Position numbers and translations under genes: made by a program. From an uncultured Oscillospiraceae bacterium (GTDB lineage: Bacteria; Bacillota; Clostridia; Oscillospirales; Oscillospiraceae), in contig CAJUKH010000029.1 of the NCBI GenBank assembly GCA_910587345.1, positions 1-44,612 of the forward strand: a stretch of DNA of 44,612 nt, written 5' to 3'. The notes beneath the pieces were generated by a model that made no database searches, was not told the origin of the DNA, and saw nothing but the letters and a program-made list of their open reading frames with translations. This document shows positions 1 to 8,014 of this stretch, one piece after another (position 1 is the first letter of the stretch; each line of letters begins with the position of its first letter).

Positions 1-36
1 ATTTCTCCACCAAATTCTTAAATTGCGGTGTTCCAA

Positions 37-65
37 GCATAGAGAGGTGTATTTGTTCATATGCT
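37..65 (+). promoter_or_regulatory. candidate sigma-E-type promoter of the M23/M50 pair
   Basis: GCATAGA (37-43) and CATATGCT (58-65) are 14 nt apart. They resemble the mother-cell sigma-E consensus (about kmATATT, 14-15 nt, CATACAmT) at five of seven and six of eight positions. In Bacillus subtilis spoIVFAB is sigma-E dependent, so the position fits the gene. The match is by eye and imperfect. Confidence 0.3.
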
Positions 66-90
66 TTTGGGGCAAAGGAGTGCGAATTGT

Positions 91-1050
91 ATGGAGAAAA
101 CAACAGGTCGGCGGGTGTACCAAAAGAAAGGACGGCAGAAAGCTGTGTTGGGGGAGCGGGAGAAGCGCAGGCTGACCCAATTGATCGTATGTCTTTTCCT
201 TTTTTGTGCTTTGTTTTATACAAAAGGGCGGGACAGGCTGAATGGATTTTGCAGTGAAGTCTCATCCGTTCTGGGGACCAGCGCCGATTTTCAAGGGGCC
301 GTTACTGATTTAAACTGGTCTATCAACTCCGGACATCCAATAGGGGAAACACTGGGAAGATTACTGGGCAGGGTATTCTTACCCAAAGGAATGGCGGCGA
401 CCTTGGGGCATCCGGGACCACTGTATCAGCAGGCACGGCAGGAACTGGGAGCGAATGGGCAGGGCGCCGGTTTTTGGACGAGAAGCCTAAATGTAAAAAA
501 GCAAACGGACCCTATGACCATCAGTGGCGCAAAGGAAAGCACAGAACTATTTTCGCAAACAGAGACAAACTTTGAAGAACCCGAGATAGTTATTATGGAT
601 TACAGCGGTCCGAGCCTCCCGGACAATACTACCATGGACCGATATAATCTCCATTTGGAGCAAACAGTATCGCCTGTAATGGCGGTTTTGTCCTCTGGTT
701 TCGGCTGGCGGGACCATCCCATTGAAAAGGAGGAGCGGTTTCATTACGGAGTGGATCTGGCGGCGGATACCGGAACACCGATACTTGCTTATGCAAGCGG
801 CACAGTAGACTATATTGGAGAAAGTGATATCTATGGTCAGTACCTTCAGCTACGGCACGATAATGGAGTGACTTCTTTCTATGCGCACTGCTCCAAACTT
901 TGCGTCCAACAGGGGCAACAGGTAACAGTAGGTGAGAAGGTGGCGGAATCGGGAGCGACCGGAGATGTCACCGGACCGCATCTCCATTTTGAATTAAAAA
1001 AAGACGGGATACGGCTCAATCCGCTTTATTATATACAAACACTTACATGA
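91..1050 (+). CDS. M23 (LytM-fold) membrane protein, SpoIVFA-like
   Basis: A 319-aa protein with a basic N-terminus, one membrane segment (about residues 30-44), a low-complexity linker and a C-terminal LytM/M23 domain (about 193-315). It probably sits in a membrane with the domain outside the cytoplasm. The M23 zinc ligands look intact: HYGVD (H218, D222) and HLH (H297, H299). Bacillus SpoIVFA, which holds the protease SpoIVFB inactive, has a degenerate LytM domain. I chose the ATG at 91 because AAAGGAG lies at 74-80; an upstream ATG at 61 has no such site. The stop overlaps the next start (ATGA), and that gene is an M50 protease, which is why SpoIVFA is favoured. A SpoIIQ-like or cell-wall hydrolase role is possible. 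Confidence 0.75.
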   Translation: MEKTTGRRVYQKKGRQKAVLGEREKRRLTQLIVCLFLFCALFYTKGRDRLNGFCSEVSSVLGTSADFQGAVTDLNWSINSGHPIGETLGRLLGRVFLPKGMAATLGHPGPLYQQARQELGANGQGAGFWTRSLNVKKQTDPMTISGAKESTELFSQTETNFEEPEIVIMDYSGPSLPDNTTMDRYNLHLEQTVSPVMAVLSSGFGWRDHPIEKEERFHYGVDLAADTGTPILAYASGTVDYIGESDIYGQYLQLRHDNGVTSFYAHCSKLCVQQGQQVTVGEKVAESGATGDVTGPHLHFELKKDGIRLNPLYYIQTLT

Positions 1051-1649
1051 CGATTGGAAAACTATGTATAGAACCAGAGGCGTTGCTTCTTTTGGCGCTG
1101 CTGTATTATCTGGACGACAGTGGGATCACGCTATGGGTATTATTGGCTTGTGCCTGCCATGAGTTTGGACATTGGTGGATGATTCACAGTTTGGGCGGAC
1201 AGATCAGACAACTTCGCCTCAGCGGGAAAGGGGCGGAACTTTCGCTTTCCGGAGTCCATCCGCTGTCACCCCCGCAAATGTGCTTGTCCGCCCTGGCCGG
1301 TCCAATGGTCAATCTTCTTTTGGCAATGGCAAGCATCTTTGGCGCAAGACATGGATATGGAGGAAGGCTCTATTTCTTCGCAGGTCTCAATCTCGGGTTG
1401 GCCGGGTTTAATCTCCTGCCAATCAGTTGGCTCGACGGAGGAAAAGCGCTGGAAGGCTTTCTTTGCTGGATCGGCTTGGAAGAAAAAGCGCAAAGGATTT
1501 TAAGGGGTTGTTCCGATTGTGTGGTTTTGCTTCTCTTTTTATTAGGGGGCGTTCTCTTTTTGGAAAGTGGAGGGAAGCAGTTTACATTGCTGATAGCAGG
1601 GAGCTGGATGGCTCTGATCACTTGGCGGGATAAGAACATGAACGGTTAA
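1047..1649 (+). CDS. M50 site-2 metalloprotease, SpoIVFB-like
   Basis: A 200-aa intramembrane zinc protease. HEFGH (38-42) is the HExxH zinc motif, LAGPMVN (83-89) is the typical central motif, and the third ligand lies in LLPISWLDGG (D130). It has several hydrophobic helices and no PDZ or CBS domain, which fits the short SpoIVFB class. In Bacillus SpoIVFB cleaves pro-sigma-K in the mother cell; here that role is inferred from family and from the translationally coupled M23 gene. Its usual Bacillus neighbours (rplU-rpmA-obg) are replaced by rplS downstream. Confidence 0.78.
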   Translation: MTIGKLCIEPEALLLLALLYYLDDSGITLWVLLACACHEFGHWWMIHSLGGQIRQLRLSGKGAELSLSGVHPLSPPQMCLSALAGPMVNLLLAMASIFGARHGYGGRLYFFAGLNLGLAGFNLLPISWLDGGKALEGFLCWIGLEEKAQRILRGCSDCVVLLLFLLGGVLFLESGGKQFTLLIAGSWMALITWRDKNMNG

Positions 1650-1664
1650 ATATGAAATTTTCAC

Positions 1665-1693
1665 TTGCATTTCCATGGAAGCTGTGGTAAAAT
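1665..1693 (+). promoter_or_regulatory. sigma-A promoter of rplS
   Basis: TTGCAT (1665-1670), a 17-nt spacer and TAAAAT (1688-1693) lie just after the M50 stop. Each box matches five of six consensus bases. It gives rplS transcription independent of the sporulation-type genes upstream. Confidence 0.7.
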
Positions 1694-1710
1694 GCTACAG
1701 TCTTATAAAG

Positions 1711-1763
1711 GGTGTTCCGCTGCAGAGTCCTCAAAAAGAAGGATAAAATCTGGAATGAACGCC
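1711..1763 (+). promoter_or_regulatory. probable L19 leader RNA (ribosomal protein autoregulation)
   Basis: The transcript between the promoter and rplS can form a closing stem GGTGTTC (1711-1717) with GAACGCC (1757-1763), with one G-U pair. A small inner stem is GTCCT with AGGAT around 1727-1743. Structured leaders upstream of rplS are known in Firmicutes (L19 leader family) and are thought to bind L19. Position and nested stems fit; I could not test a covariance model. Confidence 0.45.
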
Positions 1764-1784
1764 TATAAACAGGAGGAAAGCAAT

Positions 1785-2126
1785 ATGGATCTGATGCAGG
1801 CTTTTACCGCAAAGTATGTAAAGGAAGAGCCTCCCGTGGCCAACGTCGGCGACACTGTTCGTGTTCACGTCCGGGTCAAGGAAGGCAGCCGTGAGCGTAT
1901 TCAGGTGTTTGAAGGCACTGTGATCGCCAAGAAGCACGGCGGCATTGACGAGAGTATTACTGTGCGTCGCGTCTCTTACGGTGTTGGTGTGGAGAAGGTC
2001 TTCCCCCTTCACGCACCTGCGGTGGAAAAAATTGAACTGGTGCGCCGGGGTAAGGTGCGCCGGGCGAAGCTCTATTATCTGCGTGATCGTGTGGGTAAGG
2101 GCGCTAAGCTCAAGGAGAAGCTGTAA
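1785..2126 (+). CDS. rplS: 50S ribosomal protein L19
   Basis: A 113-aa protein, normal for L19, which sits at the 30S/50S interface of the ribosome. The N-terminal half carries the conserved GDTVRVHVRVKEG stretch and RIQVFEGTVIA, and the end carries RRGKVRRAKLYYLRDRVGK. The start is the ATG at 1785 after AGGAGG at 1771-1776; an in-frame extension back to 1665 would run through the promoter and leader. Codon use is strongly biased, as expected for a highly expressed gene. It has its own promoter, leader and terminator, so it is largely a single-gene unit. Confidence 0.97.
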   Translation: MDLMQAFTAKYVKEEPPVANVGDTVRVHVRVKEGSRERIQVFEGTVIAKKHGGIDESITVRRVSYGVGVEKVFPLHAPAVEKIELVRRGKVRRAKLYYLRDRVGKGAKLKEKL

Positions 2127-2135
2127 GAATCCGAC

Positions 2136-2166
2136 AAAAAGGAGCGGGAAGTCCCGCTCCTTTTTT
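2136..2166 (+). terminator. intrinsic terminator after rplS
   Basis: GGAGCGGG (2141-2148), loop AAGT, CCCGCTCC (2153-2160), then six T. The run of A before the stem can pair with the T run. Confidence 0.9.
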
Positions 2167-2186
2167 GCTTTTAGGAGGTTTTTGCG

Positions 2187-2735
2187 ATGGAACTGGCAGA
2201 GAGAGAAATAAAATTAAAAAATGGCGACAGCTGTTTTATTCGAAATCTTAAGGCAAGCGATGCGGCGATGGCATTGGTTTATTTAAAGACAGTGATGGGG
2301 GAGACTCCTTTTATGACCAGAGAGCCGGAGGAAGTTACGCTGTCTTTGGAGGAGGAAGCCGCTTTCCTGGAAAAGCGAAGAAGCTCTTTGGATGGAGTGC
2401 AGTTGGGCGCTTTTTGGAATGATGAACTGGTTGGGATCGCCTCTGTGGAACGTGCTACAAAGATGCGCCGTGGGTGTCATCGCGGAACCTATGCTATTGG
2501 ACTGAAAGAGAAGGCCTGGGGGCTTGGAATAGGAACTCAGCTATCACAAATTTTATTTTCTCTGATGCCTCAGCTCTCCATTAGCCAGGTGGAATTGGGG
2601 GTAATGGCCCCCAATAAACGGGCTATTTCACTTTATGAAAAATTGGGGTTTCGTCCATATGGGACACTTCCCAATGCCAGCCGGTTGAAAAACGGAGAAG
2701 TTCTGGATGAAATTCTAATGTATTTGACACTTTGA
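2187..2735 (+). CDS. GNAT-family N-acetyltransferase
   Basis: A 182-aa acetyl-CoA-dependent acetyltransferase. The pyrophosphate-binding motif A is visible as AWGLGIGTQL, followed by NKRAISLYEKLGF, the usual end of the fold. Sequence resembles ribosomal-protein/small-molecule GNATs with an open N-terminal arm, but I cannot name the substrate. AGGAGG (2174-2179) precedes the ATG at 2187. It lies after the rplS terminator, so it depends on read-through or on an unseen promoter. There is no terminator before rbgA. Confidence 0.85.
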   Translation: MELAEREIKLKNGDSCFIRNLKASDAAMALVYLKTVMGETPFMTREPEEVTLSLEEEAAFLEKRRSSLDGVQLGAFWNDELVGIASVERATKMRRGCHRGTYAIGLKEKAWGLGIGTQLSQILFSLMPQLSISQVELGVMAPNKRAISLYEKLGFRPYGTLPNASRLKNGEVLDEILMYLTL

Positions 2736-2804
2736 GCATTTTTTGAATGAATCCATTGAGCTGCACCAAATTTGCAGAAGATAGAAAAGGGAGGTGGAAA
2801 GGGC

Positions 2805-3692
2805 GTGAATATCCAATGGTATCCCGGTCACATGACAAAAGCCCGCCGACAAATTGAGGCGGATTTAAAACTGGTCGACCTTGTGATAGAGCTTGTGGAC
2901 GCTCGTATTCCCATTTCCAGTCGTAATCCTGACATTGATTCTATCTGTGCCGGAAAGCCAAGAGTGGTAATTCTGAACCGGGCAGATCAGAGCGACCAGC
3001 AAATAACACAGGCCTGGGTTGATTACTTTTCAAAAACTCTGGGACATTCAACGGCGGCGGTGGATGCTCGAACGGGCAATCATGTGGGACAAACTGCCAT
3101 TTCTCTAGCCCGTCAGGAGTTGAAGGAGCAAATTGCCCGATGGAAAGAGAAAGGGCAGGTGGGGCGTCTCATCCGAGCCATGGTCGTTGGCATTCCCAAT
3201 GTGGGAAAATCCACATTTATCAATCAGGTAGCCGGCCGGAAATCTGCCAAGGCAGGGGACAGGCCTGGAGTAACCCGCGGAAAACAGTGGGTCCATATAG
3301 AAAACGGACTGGACTTACTGGATACCGCCGGTATCCTCTGGCCCAAATTTGAGGACGAGCAGGTAGGGCTTCATTTGGCCTATACCGGTGCGGTCAAGGA
3401 TGATATCATGGATGTGGAGACCTTGGGCTGCCGGTTGATGGATGACCTGGCCGAGAAATACCCGGAGGCCTTACAGGTTCGTTATAAAATAGAGATACCT
3501 CGTAAAGAGCCGAAACAGGATGCAGTGGCGTACGGTTATATGCTTCTTCAAGAAGCGGCTGCCAAGCGTGGGTTTCGCATTTCGGGCGGAGAATTGGATA
3601 CGGAAAGAATGGCTTATATCTTACTGGATGAATTTCGTGGTGGAAAGTTAGGCCGCTTTACATTAGAGGCGCCGGAGGAATTGCAGAAATGA
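2805..3692 (+). CDS. rbgA: ribosome biogenesis GTPase RbgA (YlqF)
   Basis: A 295-aa circularly permuted GTPase needed for late 50S assembly. The G motifs occur in permuted order: G4 NRAD near residue 60, then G1 GIPNVGKST, GVTRGKQ and G3 DTAG. The N-terminus NIQWYPGHM is the family signature. I chose the GTG at 2805 because AAGGGAGGTGG lies at 2787-2797; an in-frame TTG at 2772 has no site. A TTGACA hexamer (2724-2729) is nearby but lacks a good -10. The order rplS-rbgA-rnhB is the same as in Bacillus subtilis, apart from the inserted acetyltransferase. Confidence 0.95.
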   Translation: MNIQWYPGHMTKARRQIEADLKLVDLVIELVDARIPISSRNPDIDSICAGKPRVVILNRADQSDQQITQAWVDYFSKTLGHSTAAVDARTGNHVGQTAISLARQELKEQIARWKEKGQVGRLIRAMVVGIPNVGKSTFINQVAGRKSAKAGDRPGVTRGKQWVHIENGLDLLDTAGILWPKFEDEQVGLHLAYTGAVKDDIMDVETLGCRLMDDLAEKYPEALQVRYKIEIPRKEPKQDAVAYGYMLLQEAAAKRGFRISGGELDTERMAYILLDEFRGGKLGRFTLEAPEELQK

Positions 3693-4294
3693 ACCTCTGG
3701 GAAATAGAGATGTCCTGCTGGGAAAAGGGATATCATTTGGTTTGCGGCGTGGATGAAGCGGGGGCTGGTCCTCTTGCCGGACCGGTCTATGCGGCCGCAG
3801 TTGTTTTGCCTCCGCATCTGGAGTTAAAATGGTTGAATGATTCCAAACAGGTGACACCTAAGAGACGGGAGATCCTGTTTCATGAAATTCAAAGCCGGGC
3901 GATCGCCTGGGCCGTTACCGCCGTGGATGAAACGGTCATTGATGAAGTCAATATCTTAAATGCCCGCCTTATGGCGATGGAACGGGCCATTTGTCAGTTG
4001 GAGCCCGCTGCAGATTATGCGTTGATTGACGGGAATCGCGATAAGGGGATTACCTTACCACATGAAACGGTGATAAAAGGGGATAGCAAGAGCGCCAGTA
4101 TTGCAGCTGCTTCCATTCTGGCTAAAGTAAGCCGGGATCACTATATGGAGGAAATGGCAGAGCAGTATCCTCAGTACCAATTCGATAAGCATAAGGGCTA
4201 TCCTACCAAGCTCCATTATGAATTGCTGGACCGTTTTGGCCCCAGCCCCATTCATCGCAAATCCTTTTTGAAAAAGTGGGAGGAACGGCAATGA
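3689..4294 (+). CDS. rnhB: ribonuclease HII
   Basis: A 201-aa enzyme that nicks the RNA strand at RNA-DNA junctions and removes misincorporated ribonucleotides. The catalytic DE is in GVDEAG (D22, E23), followed by PLAGPVYAAAV; DGNRDKG and KGDSKSASIAAASILAKVSRD carry the other conserved acidic and basic residues. The usual GRG motif after DEA is GAG here (residues 25-27). The start overlaps the rbgA stop by 4 nt, so the genes are coupled. Confidence 0.95.
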   Translation: MNLWEIEMSCWEKGYHLVCGVDEAGAGPLAGPVYAAAVVLPPHLELKWLNDSKQVTPKRREILFHEIQSRAIAWAVTAVDETVIDEVNILNARLMAMERAICQLEPAADYALIDGNRDKGITLPHETVIKGDSKSASIAAASILAKVSRDHYMEEMAEQYPQYQFDKHKGYPTKLHYELLDRFGPSPIHRKSFLKKWEERQ

Positions 4295-4659
4295 ACGGCG
4301 GGGAAAGAAAATTGCTGGGACGTTGGGGAGAATCCATTGTTGCCCAGTATTTAAGAAAAAAGAATTATGTGATCGAAGGCGCAGGTTGGCATTGCCGGAT
4401 GGGGGAAATAGACCTGATAGCCTCTGATGGGACCTATCTTTGTTTTGTGGAGGTCAAACTGCGAAAGAATGCCTGTTTTGCCCAAGCCAGAGAAGCGGTC
4501 GACCGGCGCAAGCAGGAAAAGCTTCGCTTGTCAGCACAGCTTTATTTGGCTGAAAATCCTACTTTGCTTCAGCCACGCTTTGATGTGGCGGAGGTCTATG
4601 CACCTGAAGGTGCTTCCACAAAAGAGCCTGAGATAATTTACATTGAAAATGCTTTTTGA
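4291..4659 (+). CDS. YraN/UPF0102 family endonuclease-like protein
   Basis: A 122-aa protein with the restriction-endonuclease-like core of the YraN family: the GEIDLIA and FVEVK motifs supply the D-ExK type residues, and the N-terminus has the typical GRWGE. Its biological function is not established. The start at 4291 has GGGAGGA at 4278-4284; an in-frame GTG at 4276 would overlap that site. It overlaps rnhB by 4 nt, and rnhB-yraN adjacency is common in bacteria. Confidence 0.9.
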   Translation: MNGGERKLLGRWGESIVAQYLRKKNYVIEGAGWHCRMGEIDLIASDGTYLCFVEVKLRKNACFAQAREAVDRRKQEKLRLSAQLYLAENPTLLQPRFDVAEVYAPEGASTKEPEIIYIENAF

Positions 4660-4672
4660 GGAGGGAAGAAAT

Positions 4673-5605
4673 ATGATAAAGGTATTTGATGGACATTGTG
4701 ATACCATTTCCCGGTGTTATCGTTACGGGACCAGCTTGAGGAAGAATGAAGGGCATCTGGATCTGGAACGGATGCACCGCGGCAATTTTGCTCAGTTCTT
4801 CGCTACCTTTGCCAGTGCCAAGCATGTTGATAAACCGATTTATCAAGTTTTTCTGGGACAGTTTGAAACCTTTCAACGGCAGATGGCGGAAAACGCAGAT
4901 TGGGTAGTTCATTGCCGAACTGCCCAGCAGGCGGAGGAGGCTTGGAAGGCAGGAAAGACAGCTGCTTTTCTTTCCGTGGAAGGGGCTGAACTCTTAGACT
5001 GCGACATTGAAAAGTTGGAAGACGCTTATCAAAAAGGAGTTCGGGCGGTGAACCTGACCTGGAACCATGTCAATGCGCTCTCCGGCACAAATGTGGACCA
5101 ACCGGAAAAGGGACTGACCCCCCAAGGGAAAGCGTTTGCCGCTCGGATGCAGGAGCTTGGGATGCTGGTGGATGTTTCCCATCTTTCCGACCCCGGTTTC
5201 TGGGACGTGATCGAACTTGCGAAAAAGCCTATCTTTGCAAGCCACTCAAATTCCCGGGCCATCTGTGGACATACCCGTAACCTCACAGACGAAATGTTTA
5301 CCGCACTTATCAAAAACGGAGGAGTTACCGGTTTTAACATGGGCAGTGATTTTGTGGGGGAAGATCCCGGTATTGATACCATCATTGCCCACATCGAACA
5401 TTGGCTTTCTCTGGGGGGCGAGCAGAATATTTCCCTCGGCGGCGACTGGGATGGTGTTGGTTCCATGCCAAAGGGGATCACAGGTATTCAGGATCTGGAG
5501 AAGCTGGCTGAAAGATTGCTGCAGATGAACTATTCCGAAGCATTGGTTGAGGCTTTGTTTTACCGTAACCTGATGCGGGTGGTCGGCAAGGTTTGTACCG
5601 CGTAA
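4673..5605 (+). CDS. membrane dipeptidase (M19 family)
   Basis: A 310-aa zinc dipeptidase of the renal-dipeptidase family, which hydrolyses dipeptides including those with D-residues. Metal ligands are visible as FDGHCD (H8, D10), the bridging glutamate in SVEGAE, and histidines in VDVSHLSD and FASHSN; GGDWDG lies near the C-terminus. GAGGAGGG (4658-4665) precedes the ATG at 4673. No signal peptide is visible, so it is probably cytoplasmic. It follows yraN by 13 nt. Confidence 0.92.
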   Translation: MIKVFDGHCDTISRCYRYGTSLRKNEGHLDLERMHRGNFAQFFATFASAKHVDKPIYQVFLGQFETFQRQMAENADWVVHCRTAQQAEEAWKAGKTAAFLSVEGAELLDCDIEKLEDAYQKGVRAVNLTWNHVNALSGTNVDQPEKGLTPQGKAFAARMQELGMLVDVSHLSDPGFWDVIELAKKPIFASHSNSRAICGHTRNLTDEMFTALIKNGGVTGFNMGSDFVGEDPGIDTIIAHIEHWLSLGGEQNISLGGDWDGVGSMPKGITGIQDLEKLAERLLQMNYSEALVEALFYRNLMRVVGKVCTA

Positions 5606-5638
5606 GAAAACACGTTTCCAGCAAGGAGGGTTTAGTCT

Positions 5639-6334
5639 ATGGCGCTTTATGCAATCGGTGATACCCATCTTTCTTTGGGCGGAAATAAGGCTATGGACTC
5701 CTTTGGCGGAAAGTGGGAGGGATATGTAGACAAACTGCGAGAAGGTTTTTCTGCGTTGACAGAGGAAGACACCGTGGTGTTTTGCGGCGACCTTTCCTGG
5801 GGGATGAGTTTGGAGGAGGCCCTTCCCGATTTTCTTTTTCTGGAGAATCTTTTTCCCGGGAAAAAAATCATTTTGAAGGGAAACCATGACTACTGGTGGA
5901 CCACGGCGAATAAGATGCTCGCTTTCTGGAACGCACACGGCATCAAAGGGTTTTCTCTTCTTCATAACAACTGTCATTTTTATGGCGCTACCGCACTTTG
6001 CGGAACGAGAGGCTGGTTTTTTGAAGAGGAGGCTGATGGGCACAATGAAAAAGTGTTCAAGCGGGAACTTTTACGGCTGGAAGCCTCATTAAAAGCAGCT
6101 GGTGAAGGAGAAAAAATTTGTTTTCTCCATTATCCGCCTCTTTATCAGGGCTATACTTGTCCGGAAATCATCTCACTTTTGAAAAGCTACAAAGTTGCGG
6201 CTTGCTATTACGGTCATCTGCATGGGGGAAGCCACCGTCTGGCCCGGGAGGGATTGCAGGATGGGATAGAGTATCACTTAATAGCCGGTGATTATTTGAA
6301 TTTTTGCCCTCAGAAGATACTGAATGAGCCATAA
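5639..6334 (+). CDS. metallophosphoesterase, calcineurin-like
   Basis: A 231-aa phosphoesterase with the full motif set of the fold: GDTH (D8, H10), GDLSWG, GNHDYWW, FLHYPP and GHLHG. These bind two metal ions. The GDLSWG...GNHDYWW pattern marks a subgroup found in many Clostridia whose substrate is unknown to me. AAGGAGGGTTT precedes the ATG. It is 33 nt after the dipeptidase gene with no terminator between, so probably co-transcribed. Confidence 0.88.
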   Translation: MALYAIGDTHLSLGGNKAMDSFGGKWEGYVDKLREGFSALTEEDTVVFCGDLSWGMSLEEALPDFLFLENLFPGKKIILKGNHDYWWTTANKMLAFWNAHGIKGFSLLHNNCHFYGATALCGTRGWFFEEEADGHNEKVFKRELLRLEASLKAAGEGEKICFLHYPPLYQGYTCPEIISLLKSYKVAACYYGHLHGGSHRLAREGLQDGIEYHLIAGDYLNFCPQKILNEP

Positions 6335-6368
6335 ATGAAAAAAAGTTTTGCAAAAATTGAAAAAGTAC

Positions 6369-6397
6369 TGGAAATATGCCGCTGTCCCTGATACAAT
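6369..6397 (+). promoter_or_regulatory. candidate sigma-A promoter of tig
   Basis: TGGAAA (6369-6374), 17 nt, TACAAT (6392-6397), in the 133-nt gap before tig. The -10 is good (five of six), the -35 moderate (four of six). The untranslated leader would be about 65 nt. Confidence 0.5.
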
Positions 6398-6467
6398 AAA
6401 CAAGATATCGCATGGCACTGTGTTTAAGGGAATTTTAAAACCGGTGTCGACAGGAGGAAGTACAAAC

Positions 6468-7937
6468 ATGAAAGTCAAGAGCGTGGAGAAACTGGAAAAA
6501 AGTCGGGTTGCCCTGATCATTGAGGCTGATGCCCAAGAGTTTGAGGGCGCCATCGAGAAGGCCTACAGAAAGCAGCGCAGCCGAATCATGCTCCCCGGCT
6601 TCCGTAAGGGTAAGGCCCCCCGGAAGATGATCGAGGCTATGTACGGTGCAGAAATCTTTTATGAGGATGCCGTTAACGAGATCTACCCTGAGCTGTTCGA
6701 CCAGGCGGTGGAGCAGGAGGGACTGGACACCGTTGCCTATCCCGAAGTGGAATTGCTGGATGCCGGCAAAGAGGGCTTTTCTTTCAAGGCCACTGTGGCA
6801 GTTCGCCCTGAAGTCACCTTGGGCGACTACAAGGGACTTACCGCTCCCAAGAGTGTAGAGAAGGTAACCGAAAAGGATGTCGATGAGGAGCTGAAGCCCT
6901 ACATCCAGCGTGCCACCCGGCTGGTGGATGTGGATCGTAAGGCGAAGAAGGGCGATACCGTTACCATTGATTTTGAAGGCTTCCTTGGGAAGAAGGCCTT
7001 TGATGGCGGCAAGTCGGAAAACCATGATCTGGAGTTGGGCTCCGGCGCCTTTATCCCCGGCTTTGAGGATCAGCTGATTGGCTGTAAGGCCGGAGACGCC
7101 AAGGATGTCGTGGTCACTTTCCCTGAGCAGTACGGAGTGGAAGAGCTGAACGGCAAGGAGGCCACCTTTAAGGTAAAGGTCCATGTTGTTAAGGAAAAGG
7201 TGGAGCCCAAGCTGGACGACGAGTTTGCCAAGGATGTGTCTGAGTTTGAGACGCTGAAAGAGTTACGCGAAGACCTGGGAGAGAAACTGGCCCAACGCCG
7301 GGAGCAGCAGGCGCAGCGTACATTTGAAGAGTCTTTGCTGGATCAGGTTACCAAGAATATGACCGTGGAGATCCCTGATGCTATGGTGGAGATGCGTGCC
7401 CAGCGGATGGTGGACGATTACAAACAACAGATCGTTTCTCAGGGCATCTCCATGGAGCAGTATCTGGCTATGACCGGTATGACTGAAAATATGCTGAAAG
7501 CGCAGGCGATGGAAGGCTCTCTTCGTCAGGTAAAGACCGATTTGGCTCTGGCTGCGATCGCAAAGGCAGAAAACATTGAGGTCACTCCTGATGATGTTAT
7601 GGCTGAATGCACTCGTCTGGGCGAGCAGTATGGTATGCCTGCTGAGCAGGTAAAGAGTATTGTTCCTGCCGAAGAGTTGATCAGTGACCTGACCAATCAA
7701 AAGGCCGCAAAAGTGATTTTTGATTCGGCCAAGATTGGAAAGGCTCCGGTCAAAAAGGCTGCCGCCAAGAAGGAGGCAGAGGAGAAGCCCGCAGCTAAGA
7801 AATCTGCCGCTAAAAAGACAACTGCCAAGGCGGAAGAGAAGAGGCCTGCCGCTAAGAAAACCGTTGCCAAGAAGACGGAAGCCGGGGAGAAGAAGCCCGC
7901 CGCCAAAAAGTCTTCTGCGAAGAAGAGCGAGGAATAA
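6468..7937 (+). CDS. tig: trigger factor with a long lysine/alanine-rich C-terminal tail
   Basis: A ribosome-bound chaperone and peptidyl-prolyl isomerase, 489 aa. The N-terminal ribosome-binding domain ends its docking loop in the signature GFRKGKAP (near residue 44). An FKBP-type isomerase domain follows (about 160-245), then the helical substrate-binding domain to about 424. Family members usually stop near 430 aa. Here residues about 425-489 add a tail built from AAKK/KKPAAKK repeats, like histone H1. The start is the ATG at 6468 after AGGAGG (6452-6457). Codon use is strongly biased, consistent with high expression. It is followed by clpP and clpX, the usual quality-control neighbours, without a terminator. 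Confidence 0.96.
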   Translation: MKVKSVEKLEKSRVALIIEADAQEFEGAIEKAYRKQRSRIMLPGFRKGKAPRKMIEAMYGAEIFYEDAVNEIYPELFDQAVEQEGLDTVAYPEVELLDAGKEGFSFKATVAVRPEVTLGDYKGLTAPKSVEKVTEKDVDEELKPYIQRATRLVDVDRKAKKGDTVTIDFEGFLGKKAFDGGKSENHDLELGSGAFIPGFEDQLIGCKAGDAKDVVVTFPEQYGVEELNGKEATFKVKVHVVKEKVEPKLDDEFAKDVSEFETLKELREDLGEKLAQRREQQAQRTFEESLLDQVTKNMTVEIPDAMVEMRAQRMVDDYKQQIVSQGISMEQYLAMTGMTENMLKAQAMEGSLRQVKTDLALAAIAKAENIEVTPDDVMAECTRLGEQYGMPAEQVKSIVPAEELISDLTNQKAAKVIFDSAKIGKAPVKKAAAKKEAEEKPAAKKSAAKKTTAKAEEKRPAAKKTVAKKTEAGEKKPAAKKSSAKKSEE

Positions 7938-8014
7938 TAAAGGATAGTTTAAGGAATACTGTGTGGTGAACTTAGGAGTTTTTGTGCCAATTTGTGAAAA
8001 GGAGAGTTCATATC

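Noticed and set aside
5246..6043. 265-codon open frame on the minus strand
   Set aside because: Spans parts of two well-supported plus-strand genes (dipeptidase and phosphoesterase) and shows no domain.
6435..7184. 249-codon open frame on the minus strand
   Set aside because: Antisense to trigger factor, another gene with strong codon bias; no family likeness.
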